NCBI RefSeq assembly: GCF_030653755.1
Contig: NZ_JAURYU010000037.1
Coordinates: 1-64,000 of the forward strand
Direction of reading: 5' to 3'
DNA from: Methylotenera sp.
Lineage (GTDB): Bacteria; Pseudomonadota; Gammaproteobacteria; Burkholderiales; Methylophilaceae
Length of the DNA: 64,000 nt
Positions 34,403 to 45,193 of this stretch are shown here, piece by piece. Made by a program: the position numbers and the translations under genes. Position 1 is the stretch's first letter; each line of letters starts with the position of its first letter. The notes under the pieces are model-generated. The model had not been told where the DNA came from. It was given only the letters and a program-made list of their open reading frames with translations, and made no database searches.

Positions 34403-35719
34403 ATGGCATCAAAACATATTTTAGTGATTGACGATGAAATCGGGATACGCGAACTCTTGCGTGATATTTTGCAAGATGAGGGATACCAAGTTCAGTTAGC
34501 AGAAAATGCTGCCACCGCACGGGAGATGCGTATGCATGAGCGTCCAGACGTGGTGTTGCTCGATATTTGGATGCCAGATTGTGATGGTATTAGCTTATTG
34601 AAAGAGTGGGCGAATAGTGGGCTGTTGACGATGCCTGTGGTGATGATGTCTGGACACGGCACCATTGATACTGCTGTAGAGGCGACGCGTATAGGTGCTT
34701 TTGACTTTCTAGAAAAGCCGATTGCTCTACAAAAGCTGCTTAAAACCGTGGCTACTGCATTAAAGCATAGCGAGCAACTGCCAAAATCAGAGATGAATTT
34801 GATTAGTTTGGGCAAAAGCCCAATCGTGATGGCCTTAAAAGAGCGTTTAGATAAAATTGCCGCTAGCTCGAGTGATGTGCCTAGCCCAGTTTTGTTGATA
34901 GGGCCAGTTGGATGCGGGGCTGAATTATGTGCGCGTTTTTTGCATAATACAAATACGCCATGGGTTGAGTTGTTTGAGTTTAGTCAGCTTGTGACTGCGC
35001 CACTAGATGTTTTAGCATCGGTCAATGATGGTGTCGTGTATATCCCTGAAATTGCAGAGCTCAATAAAACCGAACAAAAAGGGTTGTTGCTTTTGATTAC
35101 AAAAGCAGAAAAATACAATGTGCGTGTGATTTGTGGGACTAGCCATAACTTACAGAAATTGCAAGCTGAAGGCTTATTTGACCATAATCTACTGCAAATT
35201 CTATCTGCAGTTTCATTAAGAGTGCCTGCGTTAGAAGAACATAAAGAAGATATTCCAGATTTAGTGATTACGATGGCAAATTTGCAGTTTGAGCTTGCAA
35301 ACGTTCCTTACCGTGAGTTTGATATTGCTGCATTAAATGCATTACGCAATGCTAGTTGGCCAGGGGATATAGCACAGCTGGATGCTATAGTGCGCAATCT
35401 GATTCAGACCAGTTTAGGTGATAAGATTACCTTAGACGATGTAAACAGAGTAATGCATCAGTTTGAGGTTGGACTGCAATCAGAAGCTAAGGTCGCAGTT
35501 GCAACTAAATTGAATGGTGCAGAGCATTCGACTCCTGAATTGGAGACTAATCTTAATCAACCCTTACGTGAGGCGAGGGACGATTTTGAGCGGCTCTATT
35601 TTAATTATCACATTAAATCAGTCGCGGGAAATATGAACAAGCTGGCTGAGGTTTCGGGTCTGGAGCGTACACACTTGTACCGTAAACTTAAGCAATTAGA
35701 TGTCAAAATTAAGGGTTAG
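34403..35719 (+). CDS. ntrX: NtrX-like response regulator with degenerate AAA+ domain
   Basis: A 438-residue protein. The receiver domain is intact (VIDDEIGIRELL, phospho-acceptor D54 in VVLLDIWMPDC, EKPI). The central sigma-54-activator domain is eroded. Where Walker A should be is GPVGCGAEL (167-175), without the lysine; the Walker B position reads VVYIPEIA (from 211), with proline for aspartate; no GAFTGA loop is present. The C-terminal Fis-type helix-turn-helix (HIKSVAGNMNKLAEVSGLERTH) is intact. It probably binds DNA as a phospho-switch without activating sigma-54. Confidence 0.9.
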   Translation: MASKHILVIDDEIGIRELLRDILQDEGYQVQLAENAATAREMRMHERPDVVLLDIWMPDCDGISLLKEWANSGLLTMPVVMMSGHGTIDTAVEATRIGAFDFLEKPIALQKLLKTVATALKHSEQLPKSEMNLISLGKSPIVMALKERLDKIAASSSDVPSPVLLIGPVGCGAELCARFLHNTNTPWVELFEFSQLVTAPLDVLASVNDGVVYIPEIAELNKTEQKGLLLLITKAEKYNVRVICGTSHNLQKLQAEGLFDHNLLQILSAVSLRVPALEEHKEDIPDLVITMANLQFELANVPYREFDIAALNALRNASWPGDIAQLDAIVRNLIQTSLGDKITLDDVNRVMHQFEVGLQSEAKVAVATKLNGAEHSTPELETNLNQPLREARDDFERLYFNYHIKSVAGNMNKLAEVSGLERTHLYRKLKQLDVKIKG

Positions 35720-35852
35720 GTTTCTAATTTTTAGCATTTAATCATATGCAGGCAACGCCATGATGATGCTACCCAATCTTTTAGGATGCTTGGTTAGTCA
35801 TTGTGGTGAGTTCATTCATGACAGGCATGCTCACGATAGCGTTTATAAAATA

Positions 35853-36479
35853 ATGGCAAAAGAAAACTTACAACACATCCGTCAGTTAGTTGCACAGCAG
35901 GCCGCGCGCATGATGGCAGAAGATGGTATATCGGATTATGCCTATGCTAAAAAGAAAGCTGGGCGGCAATTAGGTGCATTGGAAACTAGCAGCCTGCCAT
36001 CTAACGCCGAGGTGGAAGAGGAGCTTAGGCTTTATAACGCACTCTTTTTAAGTGAAGAGCAGCCAGAAAACTTACGCGACTTACGCAACAATGCACTGTT
36101 TACAATGCAGATGTTAGAAAAGTTTAACCCGCATCTCACGGGGCCAGTATTGGATGGCACAGCAGGCTTGCTATCAGAAACCCACATTCATTTATTTGCA
36201 GATAGCATTAAGGAGGTTGAGATGTTTCTGCTTAACCAGCAAATTCCCTTTGATGTAAACGAGAAATCTTATCGCATTATGAATGATGGTAAGCGTGATA
36301 AAAGAGGCGATGGTCGTAAAACCGTGCCTGTGTTTACGTTAGAAATGGATACGGGACTAATTAAGTTGAGTGTATTTGAGGTGGATGATATTCGTGTGCC
36401 TACCAAGCGTGCAACAGATGGCAGTAATGCTGATCGGGTAGGCATCGACGGATTAAAGGCTTTGATTGCTGCAAGTTAA
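35853..36479 (+). CDS. Conserved betaproteobacterial protein, unknown function
   Basis: The start at 35853 (208 residues, MAKENLQHIRQLVAQQAARMMAEDGI) fits the conserved N-terminus; the frame opens at 35760 but neither start has a good ribosome-binding site. Features are a basic AYAKKKAGRQLGAL helix and a C-terminal part with PFDVNEKSYRIMNDGKRDKRGDGRKTVPVF. Homologues are often labelled nucleotidyltransferase, which the sequence itself does not show. No membrane segment. Confidence 0.65.
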   Translation: MAKENLQHIRQLVAQQAARMMAEDGISDYAYAKKKAGRQLGALETSSLPSNAEVEEELRLYNALFLSEEQPENLRDLRNNALFTMQMLEKFNPHLTGPVLDGTAGLLSETHIHLFADSIKEVEMFLLNQQIPFDVNEKSYRIMNDGKRDKRGDGRKTVPVFTLEMDTGLIKLSVFEVDDIRVPTKRATDGSNADRVGIDGLKALIAAS

Positions 36480-36510
36480 GTAAGCGCTCACCTATGTGGC
36501 GTTTACTTAA
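36476..36510. terminator. Hairpin between convergent genes before hemB
   Basis: TTAAGTAAGCGC (36476-36487) pairs with GCGTTTACTTAA (36499-36510), 12 bp with one G-U and an 11-base loop, overlapping the upstream gene's stop codon. There is no clear U-run. Confidence 0.45.
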
Positions 36511-36603
36511 CTTGAGTGACTGAAATCATTAATTTTTGAGAATTGTTAAATTGCTCGCTTTGAAATTGCCTGCTTTGGAATTGTAAGTTCTTTAGGAAAA
36601 TTG

Positions 36604-37602
<999 letters not shown>

Positions 37603-37675
37603 TCAGTAAAAAGTAACTTTGCCATCAGTGTGTTCGGCAGTGTTCTTTGTTGTATATGTGTTCTAAATAGTTGTC

Positions 37676-38464
37676 TTAAGCGAACACTTTTGCAAGTTCA
37701 GCGCCTGGGTCTGGTTGTCGCATAAATGCTTCCCCAACCAAGAAAGTGTGTACATTACTTTTACGCATGAGCGCTACATCTTCTTGGGTGAAAATACCCG
37801 ATTCAGTGACGACGATTTTGCCTTCTGGAATTCGTGCCAATAGGCCTAGGGTCGTGTCTAACGTGACATCAAACGTACGCAAATTACGGTTGTTGATGCC
37901 AAGTAGAGGGGTGTTGAGTTGCAACGCAAGCTCTAACTCTTCACCGTTATGGACTTCTACTAAAACCGCCATCCCTAGGCTGTGGGCAATTGATTCTAGT
38001 TCACGCATTTTGGCTAAATCAATAGCTGCAGCAATCAGTAAAATACAATCAGCGCCCATCGCCCGTGCTTCGTAAACTTGATACGGATCTATCATAAAGT
38101 CTTTGCGTAGCACCGGTAACTGACATGCGGCACGGGCTTGTTTTAAATACTCTGGTGAACCTTGAAAATACTCCACGTCAGTAAGTACTGACAAACACGC
38201 TGCGCCGCCTTGTTCATAGCTTGTTGCAATCTCTGCTGGTTTAAAATCTGCACGTATCACACCTTTAGATGGGCTGGCTTTTTTGATCTCAGCAATCACC
38301 GCAGCTTGTTTGTTCGCAATTTTTGTGCGGATGCTACCAACAAAGTCTCTTACTGCAATGGCAGATGCGGCTTCTGCCTGTACGACCTCAAATGGCTTTT
38401 TGATTTTCGCAGCGGCAACCTCAAGCATTTTAGTTGCAATGATTTTATTTAGAATGTCTGACAT
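37676..38464 (-). CDS. trpC: Indole-3-glycerol phosphate synthase
   Basis: A 262-residue monofunctional TrpC of tryptophan synthesis. The (beta/alpha)8 signatures are present: [73 protein letters not shown] and VTESGI. It is the last gene of the local trpG-trpD-DUF3465-trpC group. Confidence 0.96.
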   Translation of the reverse strand: MSDILNKIIATKMLEVAAAKIKKPFEVVQAEAASAIAVRDFVGSIRTKIANKQAAVIAEIKKASPSKGVIRADFKPAEIATSYEQGGAACLSVLTDVEYFQGSPEYLKQARAACQLPVLRKDFMIDPYQVYEARAMGADCILLIAAAIDLAKMRELESIAHSLGMAVLVEVHNGEELELALQLNTPLLGINNRNLRTFDVTLDTTLGLLARIPEGKIVVTESGIFTQEDVALMRKSNVHTFLVGEAFMRQPDPGAELAKVFA

Positions 38465-38552
38465 ATGCTTTCGCTATTACATTAATAAATGAATTGGTAA
38501 TAAATGTACTGGTAGTAAATGTATTGGTCTAGGAGCAAAGCTCCTAGCGTCT

Positions 38553-39011
38553 TTATTGGTATTTCTGGTTGTTGTGTATTACCCATCCGCCTTCATGGTC
38601 GCCTTTAGGCGCATGGTGGGTCCAGTGCATCACCCCACCTTTTGGATTATATACATACTCACCATTAAACGAAATTGTATCGCCTACTTGTAAAGGTACC
38701 TTTGGTGCTAGGTCTATATTGTGTGCAAATAACAAGGTTTGTTTAGCGTTGATTTTAACTAGAAACTTTTGGTGTTTTGCGCCTTTGTTATCATCGGGTA
38801 ACAGTTTGATGACAACACCAGTGCCAGTGACTTGTACGTCGCTTAGTTTTGAGGCAAAAGCTTGTTCAATACTAGCATTGCTGACCGCAGCTAGGTCTGT
38901 ATGTTCTGCAATTGTAAGTTGCTGGGTATCGCTGGCGCTTGGCTGATTGCAGCCAAATAAAGTAAATGCTAAGCCAAGTGCGATGAACAGATATTTAGCA
39001 TCTACTCTCAT
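38553..39011 (-). CDS. DUF3465 lipoprotein within the trp group
   Basis: A 152-residue protein with a lipoprotein signal (LFIALGLAFTLFGC, cysteine at about 21) and a DUF3465 domain with a beta-rich nucleic-acid-binding-like fold: GTGVVIKLLPDDNKGAKHQKFLVKI, VGDTISFNGEYVYNPKGGVMHWTHHAP. It overlaps the end of trpD by 4 bases, so it is co-translated with tryptophan genes. No link to tryptophan synthesis is apparent. Confidence 0.85.
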   Translation of the reverse strand: MRVDAKYLFIALGLAFTLFGCNQPSASDTQQLTIAEHTDLAAVSNASIEQAFASKLSDVQVTGTGVVIKLLPDDNKGAKHQKFLVKINAKQTLLFAHNIDLAPKVPLQVGDTISFNGEYVYNPKGGVMHWTHHAPKGDHEGGWVIHNNQKYQ

Positions 39012-40024
39012 GTGTTTGACGTGCTGATGAGTGCCTGTAGCTTTTGCATTGCCTTTCCACTATCTAACATAACCGCTGCTGTTTTGACACCTTCTGCTAG
39101 CGTAGATGCGATGCCTGAAACATAAATTGCAGCGCCTGCATTAAGCAATACAATGTCTCTGGCGGGACCTGTTTTCCCAGCGAGTAAATCTAGAATCATG
39201 TTCTTAGATTCTTGTGCATCACTCACTTTAATACTGCTTAGGTCGTGTAAATCTAAGCCAAATTGGGTTGGATTCACGGTGTATTCATGCACTTCACCAT
39301 TTTTAAGTTCAGCCACATGGGTGTTGCCTGTGAAAGAGATTTCATCCATGCCGTCAGCACCGCATACCACCATCACATGCTCGCTACCCAGTTGCTTGAG
39401 CACATGCGCTAATTTAGCGGTTAAGTCTGGTGAAAATACACCCATGACCTGGCGCTTAGCATTGGCTGGATTGGTGAGAGGGCCAAGCAAGTTGAACAGC
39501 GTACGAATACCAAGCTCGCGACGTATTGGCGCGGCATGTTTCATTGCGCTATGGTGGTTTGGAGCGAACATAAACCCTAAGCCAACTTGATTAACTGAGT
39601 TGGCCACTTGCTCTGGGCTTAAGTTCACGTTAACGCCCAGCGCCTCTAATACATCTGCGCTACCACAAGTGGATGAGACTGAGCGGCCGCCATGTTTAGC
39701 TACTTTTGCACCAGCGGCTGCCGCTACAAACGCACTTACGGTAGAGATGTTGAAAGTTTGTATGCCGTCACCACCAGTGCCACAGGTATCGACTAGATAA
39801 TTGGCATCTTGAATATTCACTTTAGTTGAAAGCGCACGCATCACACTGGCGGCTGCGGCTATTTCATCTACCGTTTCACCTTTAATACGCAATGCAACCA
39901 ATAAGCCAGCAATCTGTGCGGGGGTAAGTTCGCCAGCCATGACTTGATGCATTAAGCTTTGCATAGCCGCAAAGCTTAAGTGTTCGCCGTTGATTAACTG
40001 GTTTAGCGTTTGCGCATAACTCAT
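39008..40024 (-). CDS. trpD: Anthranilate phosphoribosyltransferase
   Basis: A 338-residue enzyme transferring phosphoribose from PRPP to anthranilate. Motifs: LVDTCGTGGDG, NISTVSAFVAAAAGAKVAKHGGRSVSSTCGSADVLEALG, HHSAMKHAAPIRRELGIRTLFNLLGPLTNPA and VVCGADGMDEIS. It follows trpG by 4 bases and overlaps the DUF3465 gene. Confidence 0.97.
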   Translation of the reverse strand: MSYAQTLNQLINGEHLSFAAMQSLMHQVMAGELTPAQIAGLLVALRIKGETVDEIAAAASVMRALSTKVNIQDANYLVDTCGTGGDGIQTFNISTVSAFVAAAAGAKVAKHGGRSVSSTCGSADVLEALGVNVNLSPEQVANSVNQVGLGFMFAPNHHSAMKHAAPIRRELGIRTLFNLLGPLTNPANAKRQVMGVFSPDLTAKLAHVLKQLGSEHVMVVCGADGMDEISFTGNTHVAELKNGEVHEYTVNPTQFGLDLHDLSSIKVSDAQESKNMILDLLAGKTGPARDIVLLNAGAAIYVSGIASTLAEGVKTAAVMLDSGKAMQKLQALISTSNT

Positions 40025-40028
40025 AGGA

Positions 40029-40592
40029 TTAAGCTTTCAAGAAGTTATTTAAAAGCGCGTGCCCATGTTCGGTAAGGATAGACTCAGGGTGGAACTGCAC
40101 ACCCTCAACAGCAAGCGTTTTATGGCGAACGCCCATGATTTCGCCATCATCTGTCCATGCTGTAATTTCCAAGCAATCTGGTAGGGATTCTTTTTCAATC
40201 ACTAATGAGTGATAGCGTGTAGCAGTGTATGGGTTAGGCAGTCCCTTAAACACACCAATATCTTTATGATTGATGAGTGAGGTTTTGCCATGCATCAATT
40301 GCTTGGCATGGATGATGTTGCCACCAAACGCTTGACCAATACTTTGATGGCCTAAGCAAACACCTAGCAAAGGTATCTTACCTGCAAACTCTTTGATGAG
40401 TGGCACGCTAATGCCAGCCTCGTTAGGTGTGCAAGGGCCTGGTGAAATCACAATATGATCAGGCTTAAGTTCTGCAACCTTGGCTAAATCAATTTCATCA
40501 TTACGGTAAACCAATACCTCTTCACCAAGCTCACCTAGATATTGCACCAAGTTGTAGGTGAATGAGTCGTAGTTGTCGATCATTAGCAGCAT
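40029..40592 (-). CDS. trpG: Anthranilate synthase glutamine amidotransferase subunit
   Basis: A 187-residue class I amidotransferase giving ammonia to TrpE. The triad is visible: Cys in [15 protein letters not shown], and His/Glu in [10 protein letters not shown]. The N-terminal [19 protein letters not shown] is typical of TrpG/PabA. TrpE is not in the window; by homology this protein could also serve PabB. Confidence 0.95.
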   Translation of the reverse strand: MLLMIDNYDSFTYNLVQYLGELGEEVLVYRNDEIDLAKVAELKPDHIVISPGPCTPNEAGISVPLIKEFAGKIPLLGVCLGHQSIGQAFGGNIIHAKQLMHGKTSLINHKDIGVFKGLPNPYTATRYHSLVIEKESLPDCLEITAWTDDGEIMGVRHKTLAVEGVQFHPESILTEHGHALLNNFLKA

Positions 40593-40771
40593 GTTCTGTC
40601 CTAATTTACTTGCTGGCTTTTCATCCGTGAAAAGCCTTGTATTATCAGCACTATTTTACCAACGCTTAAAATCTACGTATAGGTAAATACGTCAAATTAC
40701 TGAAAAGAAATCATATCTATTTGCTTACTGATTGTGTGTCACTTTATCAATAAGGCTTAGGCGTGCTTAAG

Positions 40772-41857
40772 TTAGTAAGCGCAGGCGTAGGGTGTTGCGT
40801 CTATGCTTGGTTTTTCTTCTGACATGATAGCTGCAATTAACTTCGCACTGGCTGGCGCCATGGTAAGCCCGTATCTAAAATGACCAGTGTTTAAAAACAG
40901 ATTCTTGATAGTCGGATGAGCGCCTATGGTTGGAAGGTTCTCAGGGGTGCCTGGGCGCAAGCCGCTCCAGTGTTTGATAATGGGCTGGCCTTTTAATTCT
41001 GGCATAATGGTTTCAGCTTTTATCCGTAACTCTTCACGCACGTCTTCTGTCACGCTGGTGTCAAAGCCAACGTCTTCTAATGTGCTGCCCGCTAATAAGT
41101 AGCCATCTAAGCGAGGAATCATGTAGAAGCCTTCTCTATACACCATTTGCTCTAGATTTTTAGCGGGCTTGTAAAGCAGTATTTGTCCACGCATTGGCTT
41201 GATGTTGAGCTTTGCGCTGGTTTCTTTCAGTAAATCAAAACTCCATGCACCAGAGGTGACCACAAATTGATCTGCGCTGAGTTTCTCACCGCTTGTCGTT
41301 TGCCACTCATTCAGTTGTTGCGTCTCTTCTAGGGGCACAAGTTGAGTATGTTCAAGCATCGTTACATTGTGTTGCTCTAACCATTTACGCATACCCTGCA
41401 TCAAATAAGGTGGGCGTATTTGGCATACGGTAGGCAGCCATAGTCCATCTTCGCCGCTTGGCGATTGCACACCAAAAGCGGCAGCTTTTACTGGTTGGAA
41501 GCTAAGCTGGTTGTGCTTGCACCATGTTTTAGCCGCGTCGAGATCAAACTTAGGCAGCAATAAAAAGCCTGACTGTGCAAAATCGGATGGAAAGCCTGTT
41601 TCGTGTTCTAGTTGTTGCGATAACGCACGGTAAAAATTAGCGCTGTTGTGCGTTAAAGTATTGACCGCTTCTGAATATAGCCATGGTAATAATGGGAAAA
41701 TAATGCCACCGCCTGCCCAAGATGATTCGCCTGAAGTTTGGCTGGCAATTTGGTTGCGTTCAACGATGGTGACACGGTGACCACGGTTAATCAGCTCCAT
41801 TGCGGTCATGCAGCCGACAATGCCGCCGCCGATAATCATGGTATGTTGTTTAGACAT
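40772..41857 (-). CDS. thiO: ThiO-like glycine oxidase / FAD-dependent oxidoreductase
   Basis: A 361-residue DAO-family flavoenzyme with an N-terminal FAD-binding motif (MIIGGGIVGCMTAMELINRGHRVTIVERN). Conserved segments: SWAGGGIIFPLLPWLYSEAVN, VTSGAWSFDLL, MRGQILLYKP, YLLAGSTLEDVGFD and WSGLRPGTPENLPTIG. ThiO makes the dehydroglycine needed for thiazole synthesis. No other thiamine gene is adjacent, so a general D-amino-acid oxidase function is possible. Confidence 0.85.
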   Translation of the reverse strand: MSKQHTMIIGGGIVGCMTAMELINRGHRVTIVERNQIASQTSGESSWAGGGIIFPLLPWLYSEAVNTLTHNSANFYRALSQQLEHETGFPSDFAQSGFLLLPKFDLDAAKTWCKHNQLSFQPVKAAAFGVQSPSGEDGLWLPTVCQIRPPYLMQGMRKWLEQHNVTMLEHTQLVPLEETQQLNEWQTTSGEKLSADQFVVTSGAWSFDLLKETSAKLNIKPMRGQILLYKPAKNLEQMVYREGFYMIPRLDGYLLAGSTLEDVGFDTSVTEDVREELRIKAETIMPELKGQPIIKHWSGLRPGTPENLPTIGAHPTIKNLFLNTGHFRYGLTMAPASAKLIAAIMSEEKPSIDATPYACAY

Positions 41858-41879
41858 TAGATCCTCTAGATTTAAACCT

Positions 41880-43865
41880 TTATTTATTAGCGATACGCCC
41901 CATTAGCAATGCATTTTCTGCATTGGTTAAACCCGTTGGCTGACCAAGCAACACAACCACATCACCTTCGGCGAGTAGGCTTTCGTTAGACATCAGCGCA
42001 CCTTCCGAATTGGGGCGGCGAATGTTTTTAATGTTGACATCAAAGCTATCCAATTGCATATCATCAAGGCATCTGCCAATCGCGTATGCACCTGCGGTGA
42101 TGATGACCGAGTGAAGCCTAACCTCTTGTTTGGTGATGCTTTCATTTTCAGTGTCTGAAATACCGTGAAAGTAGCCTTTAAACATACTGTAACGTTCTTC
42201 ACGAAACATTCTGATGCGTTTAACTACGCGATTTAATGGAACGCCAAGCAACATTAGCGCATGCGACGCCAGCATTAAACTTCCCTCTAAAATCTCAGGT
42301 ACGACCTCTGTTGCACCAGCCTGACGTAGTATTTCCATATTGGAATCATCCACAGTACGAACGATGACTGGCAACTGCGGATAGCTTTCTTGTGCAATGT
42401 GTAAAATTTTCATTGCGGCACGGTTATCTGCATAGCTGATGATGAGTGCTTTTGCTCTGGCAGCGCCAGCTGCTTCTAGCACTACCCGTCTGGCGGCGTC
42501 ACCAAACATCACGTTTTCACCAGCGGCTGCGGCGTCCAAAACTCTGGATGGGTCAATATCCAATGCTACGTAAGGGATGTTTTCTTCTTTCAGGAAACGC
42601 CCAAGATATTGGCCGCTACGGCCGTACCCGCAAATCACTACGTGGTTATGCAGGTGTTTACTGCCTTCATCTATTTCTTCTATGATTTGGCCGCTGTTAC
42701 GGGTGTAACTACGTGCCAAACGGCGTGCAATGCGGCCATTGTATTGAATAAGAAGCGGTGCAATGACCATAGAAAGCAAAGCGGCAGCTAAGGTTACTTG
42801 TAATGCGGGGCCTTGAATCAGTTTTTGTTCAGCACCTAACGCTAGAATCACAAAGCCAAACTCACCAGCTTGTGCCAGAATGATGCCAGTGCGTATCGCT
42901 ACGCCTATTTCATAATTAACAAATCGAACCACGGCCGTCACGATGATGGCTTTGAATAGGATAAATCCAAATAGAATCAGTAAGATTAGCCAGATGTGGT
43001 TGATAATTTCTGTAATATTGAGCAACATGCCAACGCTGATGAAAAACAACCCTAATAATATGTCGCGGAATGGTGCAATGTCAGATTCCACTTGGTAGCG
43101 ATATTTGGTTTCGGAAATTAGCATGCCAGCGACAAAAGCACCTAAAGCATAAGATAGCCCAGCGGTTTTAGTGGCAAAAGCAACCAATAGAGTCACCATC
43201 AATACATTCATCACAAATAGTTCGCGTGAGCGTTGGTTGGCAACTAGGTTAAACAAGGGGTTAATCAACCATTTACCGACGGTGAATAGGAATAGCAGCA
43301 TGCCAATGGCTTTAAGTGTGGCTAGTCCAAGTACATCAAATAAATTGGAGTTTGCTGCGCCAAGCGCAGGGATTAACACTAAGACTGGCACAACGATAAT
43401 GTCCTGAAATAATAGTACGCCTATACTTAAACGGCCGTGCCTTGAGTTGAGGTCAATGCGCTCAGCTAAAATCTTTGAGACAATCGCTGTAGATGACATG
43501 GTCAGGGCAGCCCCAATCACAAAGGCGGCGGGCCAACTGACGCCAGCCAGTTTCGCAATACACATTGTGAGGGCTAGGGTAATAAACACTTGCGCGCCAC
43601 CTAGCCCTAATACTTTTTTACGCATGGCATATAGCTGAGGTAGGCTGAATTCTAAGCCGATGCTAAACATGAGGAACACAATGCCGAATTCGGCAAACTC
43701 GCGACTTGCTTCATCATCTGGAAGCACGCCAAATGTGTGTGGGCCTAGTGCTAGACCAACTAGGAAATATGCCAGCATGGCAGGTAGCTGTAATTTGCGA
43801 AAAAGCGCAACAGCAAGCACTGAGCTGATGAGCAGCATTAGAATTAAAGGAAGTGTGCCTGACAT
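41880..43865 (-). CDS. CPA2-family cation/proton antiporter with TrkA-N and TrkA-C domains
   Basis: A 661-residue KefB/YbaL-type protein. About 12 hydrophobic segments fill residues 5-375 (LALGPHTFGVLP, ALTMSSTAIVSKIL, LFQDIIVVPVL). A TrkA-N nucleotide-binding domain follows (HVVICGYGRSGQYLGRFLKEENIPYVALDID, about 408-525), and a C-terminal TrkA-C domain (about 570-655). It probably exchanges K+ or Na+ for protons under NAD(H) control. It starts divergent from kdsD. Confidence 0.9.
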   Translation of the reverse strand: MSGTLPLILMLLISSVLAVALFRKLQLPAMLAYFLVGLALGPHTFGVLPDDEASREFAEFGIVFLMFSIGLEFSLPQLYAMRKKVLGLGGAQVFITLALTMCIAKLAGVSWPAAFVIGAALTMSSTAIVSKILAERIDLNSRHGRLSIGVLLFQDIIVVPVLVLIPALGAANSNLFDVLGLATLKAIGMLLFLFTVGKWLINPLFNLVANQRSRELFVMNVLMVTLLVAFATKTAGLSYALGAFVAGMLISETKYRYQVESDIAPFRDILLGLFFISVGMLLNITEIINHIWLILLILFGFILFKAIIVTAVVRFVNYEIGVAIRTGIILAQAGEFGFVILALGAEQKLIQGPALQVTLAAALLSMVIAPLLIQYNGRIARRLARSYTRNSGQIIEEIDEGSKHLHNHVVICGYGRSGQYLGRFLKEENIPYVALDIDPSRVLDAAAAGENVMFGDAARRVVLEAAGAARAKALIISYADNRAAMKILHIAQESYPQLPVIVRTVDDSNMEILRQAGATEVVPEILEGSLMLASHALMLLGVPLNRVVKRIRMFREERYSMFKGYFHGISDTENESITKQEVRLHSVIITAGAYAIGRCLDDMQLDSFDVNIKNIRRPNSEGALMSNESLLAEGDVVVLLGQPTGLTNAENALLMGRIANK

Positions 43866-44056
43866 ATTGTCTTTATAGGAAGTTGTTTTTTTATTGTTGA
43901 ATTATTAGATTATCTATTGTTTCATAAAGCACATCAAAACTAAAAATATCTTAGTCGATTTTACTCAATTTTTTGTAAAAATTGTTGGTCAATAGCAAAA
44001 ACTATGCCTGTGGTGAAGTTTTTTTGGATATTTTTGACAATATTGGCATATTCATC

Positions 44057-44096
44057 ATGCTTTAGGCTTTATCACTAAAGCATTCCCTTTTATACT
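44057..44096 (+). promoter_or_regulatory. Promoter with dyad upstream of kdsD
   Basis: TATACT (44091-44096) is a good -10, with a weak -35 TTTATC (44068-44073) 17 bases upstream. The -35 lies in the loop of the perfect 9-bp inverted repeat ATGCTTTAG (44057-44065)/CTAAAGCAT (44075-44083), suggesting an operator for the Kdo/Lpt operon. Confidence 0.4.
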
Positions 44097-44158
44097 AGTT
44101 GCTTAATGCTTTAATTGTTACAACGTCATTAAATAAATGATTAAAGTGTAGATAAAAC

Positions 44159-45193
44159 TTGAGTGTAGATAAATTTATGGTGCAGTCATCACAGGTTAAA
44201 GCGACGCGTGAGCCGCAATTGGCAGATCAAACGCAGACGCTTGCATTGGCAAAAGAGATTCTGCAATTAGAATCAAGTGAGATTGATGCATTAGCGCAGC
44301 GTTTAGATCATCGCTTTAGCGAGGCAGTCTCCTTGATTTTACAGTGCAAGGGGCGTGTGGTCGTGAGCGGGATGGGTAAGTCTGGTCATATTGGCGGTAA
44401 AATCGCCTCCACACTGGCCAGCACAGGAACGCCTGCTTTTTTTATGCATCCAGCGGAAGCGAGCCATGGTGATTTGGGCATGATTACCGCAGAGGATGTT
44501 GTAATAGCGCTGTCTAACTCTGGTGAGAGTGATGAGATTTTAGCCATTATTCCTCCGCTAAAGCGCTTAGGTGCGAGCATTATTGGTATTACTGGAAATG
44601 ATGCATCGAGCTTGGCAAAAGCGGCAGATATTCATTTAAGTGCGCACGTAAGTAAAGAGGCTTGCCCTCTCGGTTTGGCGCCTACTTCAAGCACGACCGT
44701 TGCGTTAGCGTTAGGCGATGCCTTGGCGCTTTGTGTGCTGGATTTGCGCGACTTTACCGCTGAAGACTTCGCGCGATCACACCCAGGGGGCAGCTTAGGG
44801 CGCCGTTTGTTAGTGAGAGTAAGTGATTTAATGCGCACGGGTGACGATGTGCCTCATGTGCCTGAGCAAGCTAGCTTGGCAGAGGCTTTGCTTGAGATGT
44901 CACGTAAAGGTCTAGGGCTAACAGCTGTTATTGATGCAGATAAAAAGCCGATTGGTATTTTTACTGATGGAGATTTAAGGCGTGCTTTTGCGCAAAATTT
45001 GAATGTGATGACGGCTAAAATTCTAGATGTAATGCATTCAAACCCAAGCACGATTCATCAAGATCAGCTCGCAATCGCAGCCGTTGAAGTCATGGAACAG
45101 CGTAAAATTAATGGACTGTTGGTAGTAGATGGTGATGGCTATTTGGTCGGCGCATTAAATATGCACGATCTTTTATTGGCAAAGGTGGTTTAG
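44159..45193 (+). CDS. kdsD: D-arabinose 5-phosphate isomerase
   Basis: A 344-residue enzyme making arabinose 5-phosphate for Kdo. It has an SIS domain (VSGMGKSGHIGGKIASTLASTGTPAFFMHPAEASHGDLGM, SNSGESDEI, CPLGLAPTSSTT) and two C-terminal CBS domains (from about 215). The start may be the TTG at 44159 or the ATG at 44177; neither has a strong Shine-Dalgarno site, and both are preceded by a duplicated GTGTAGATAAA. It heads kdsD-kdsC-lptC-lptA-lptB-rpoN. Confidence 0.94.
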   Translation: MSVDKFMVQSSQVKATREPQLADQTQTLALAKEILQLESSEIDALAQRLDHRFSEAVSLILQCKGRVVVSGMGKSGHIGGKIASTLASTGTPAFFMHPAEASHGDLGMITAEDVVIALSNSGESDEILAIIPPLKRLGASIIGITGNDASSLAKAADIHLSAHVSKEACPLGLAPTSSTTVALALGDALALCVLDLRDFTAEDFARSHPGGSLGRRLLVRVSDLMRTGDDVPHVPEQASLAEALLEMSRKGLGLTAVIDADKKPIGIFTDGDLRRAFAQNLNVMTAKILDVMHSNPSTIHQDQLAIAAVEVMEQRKINGLLVVDGDGYLVGALNMHDLLLAKVV

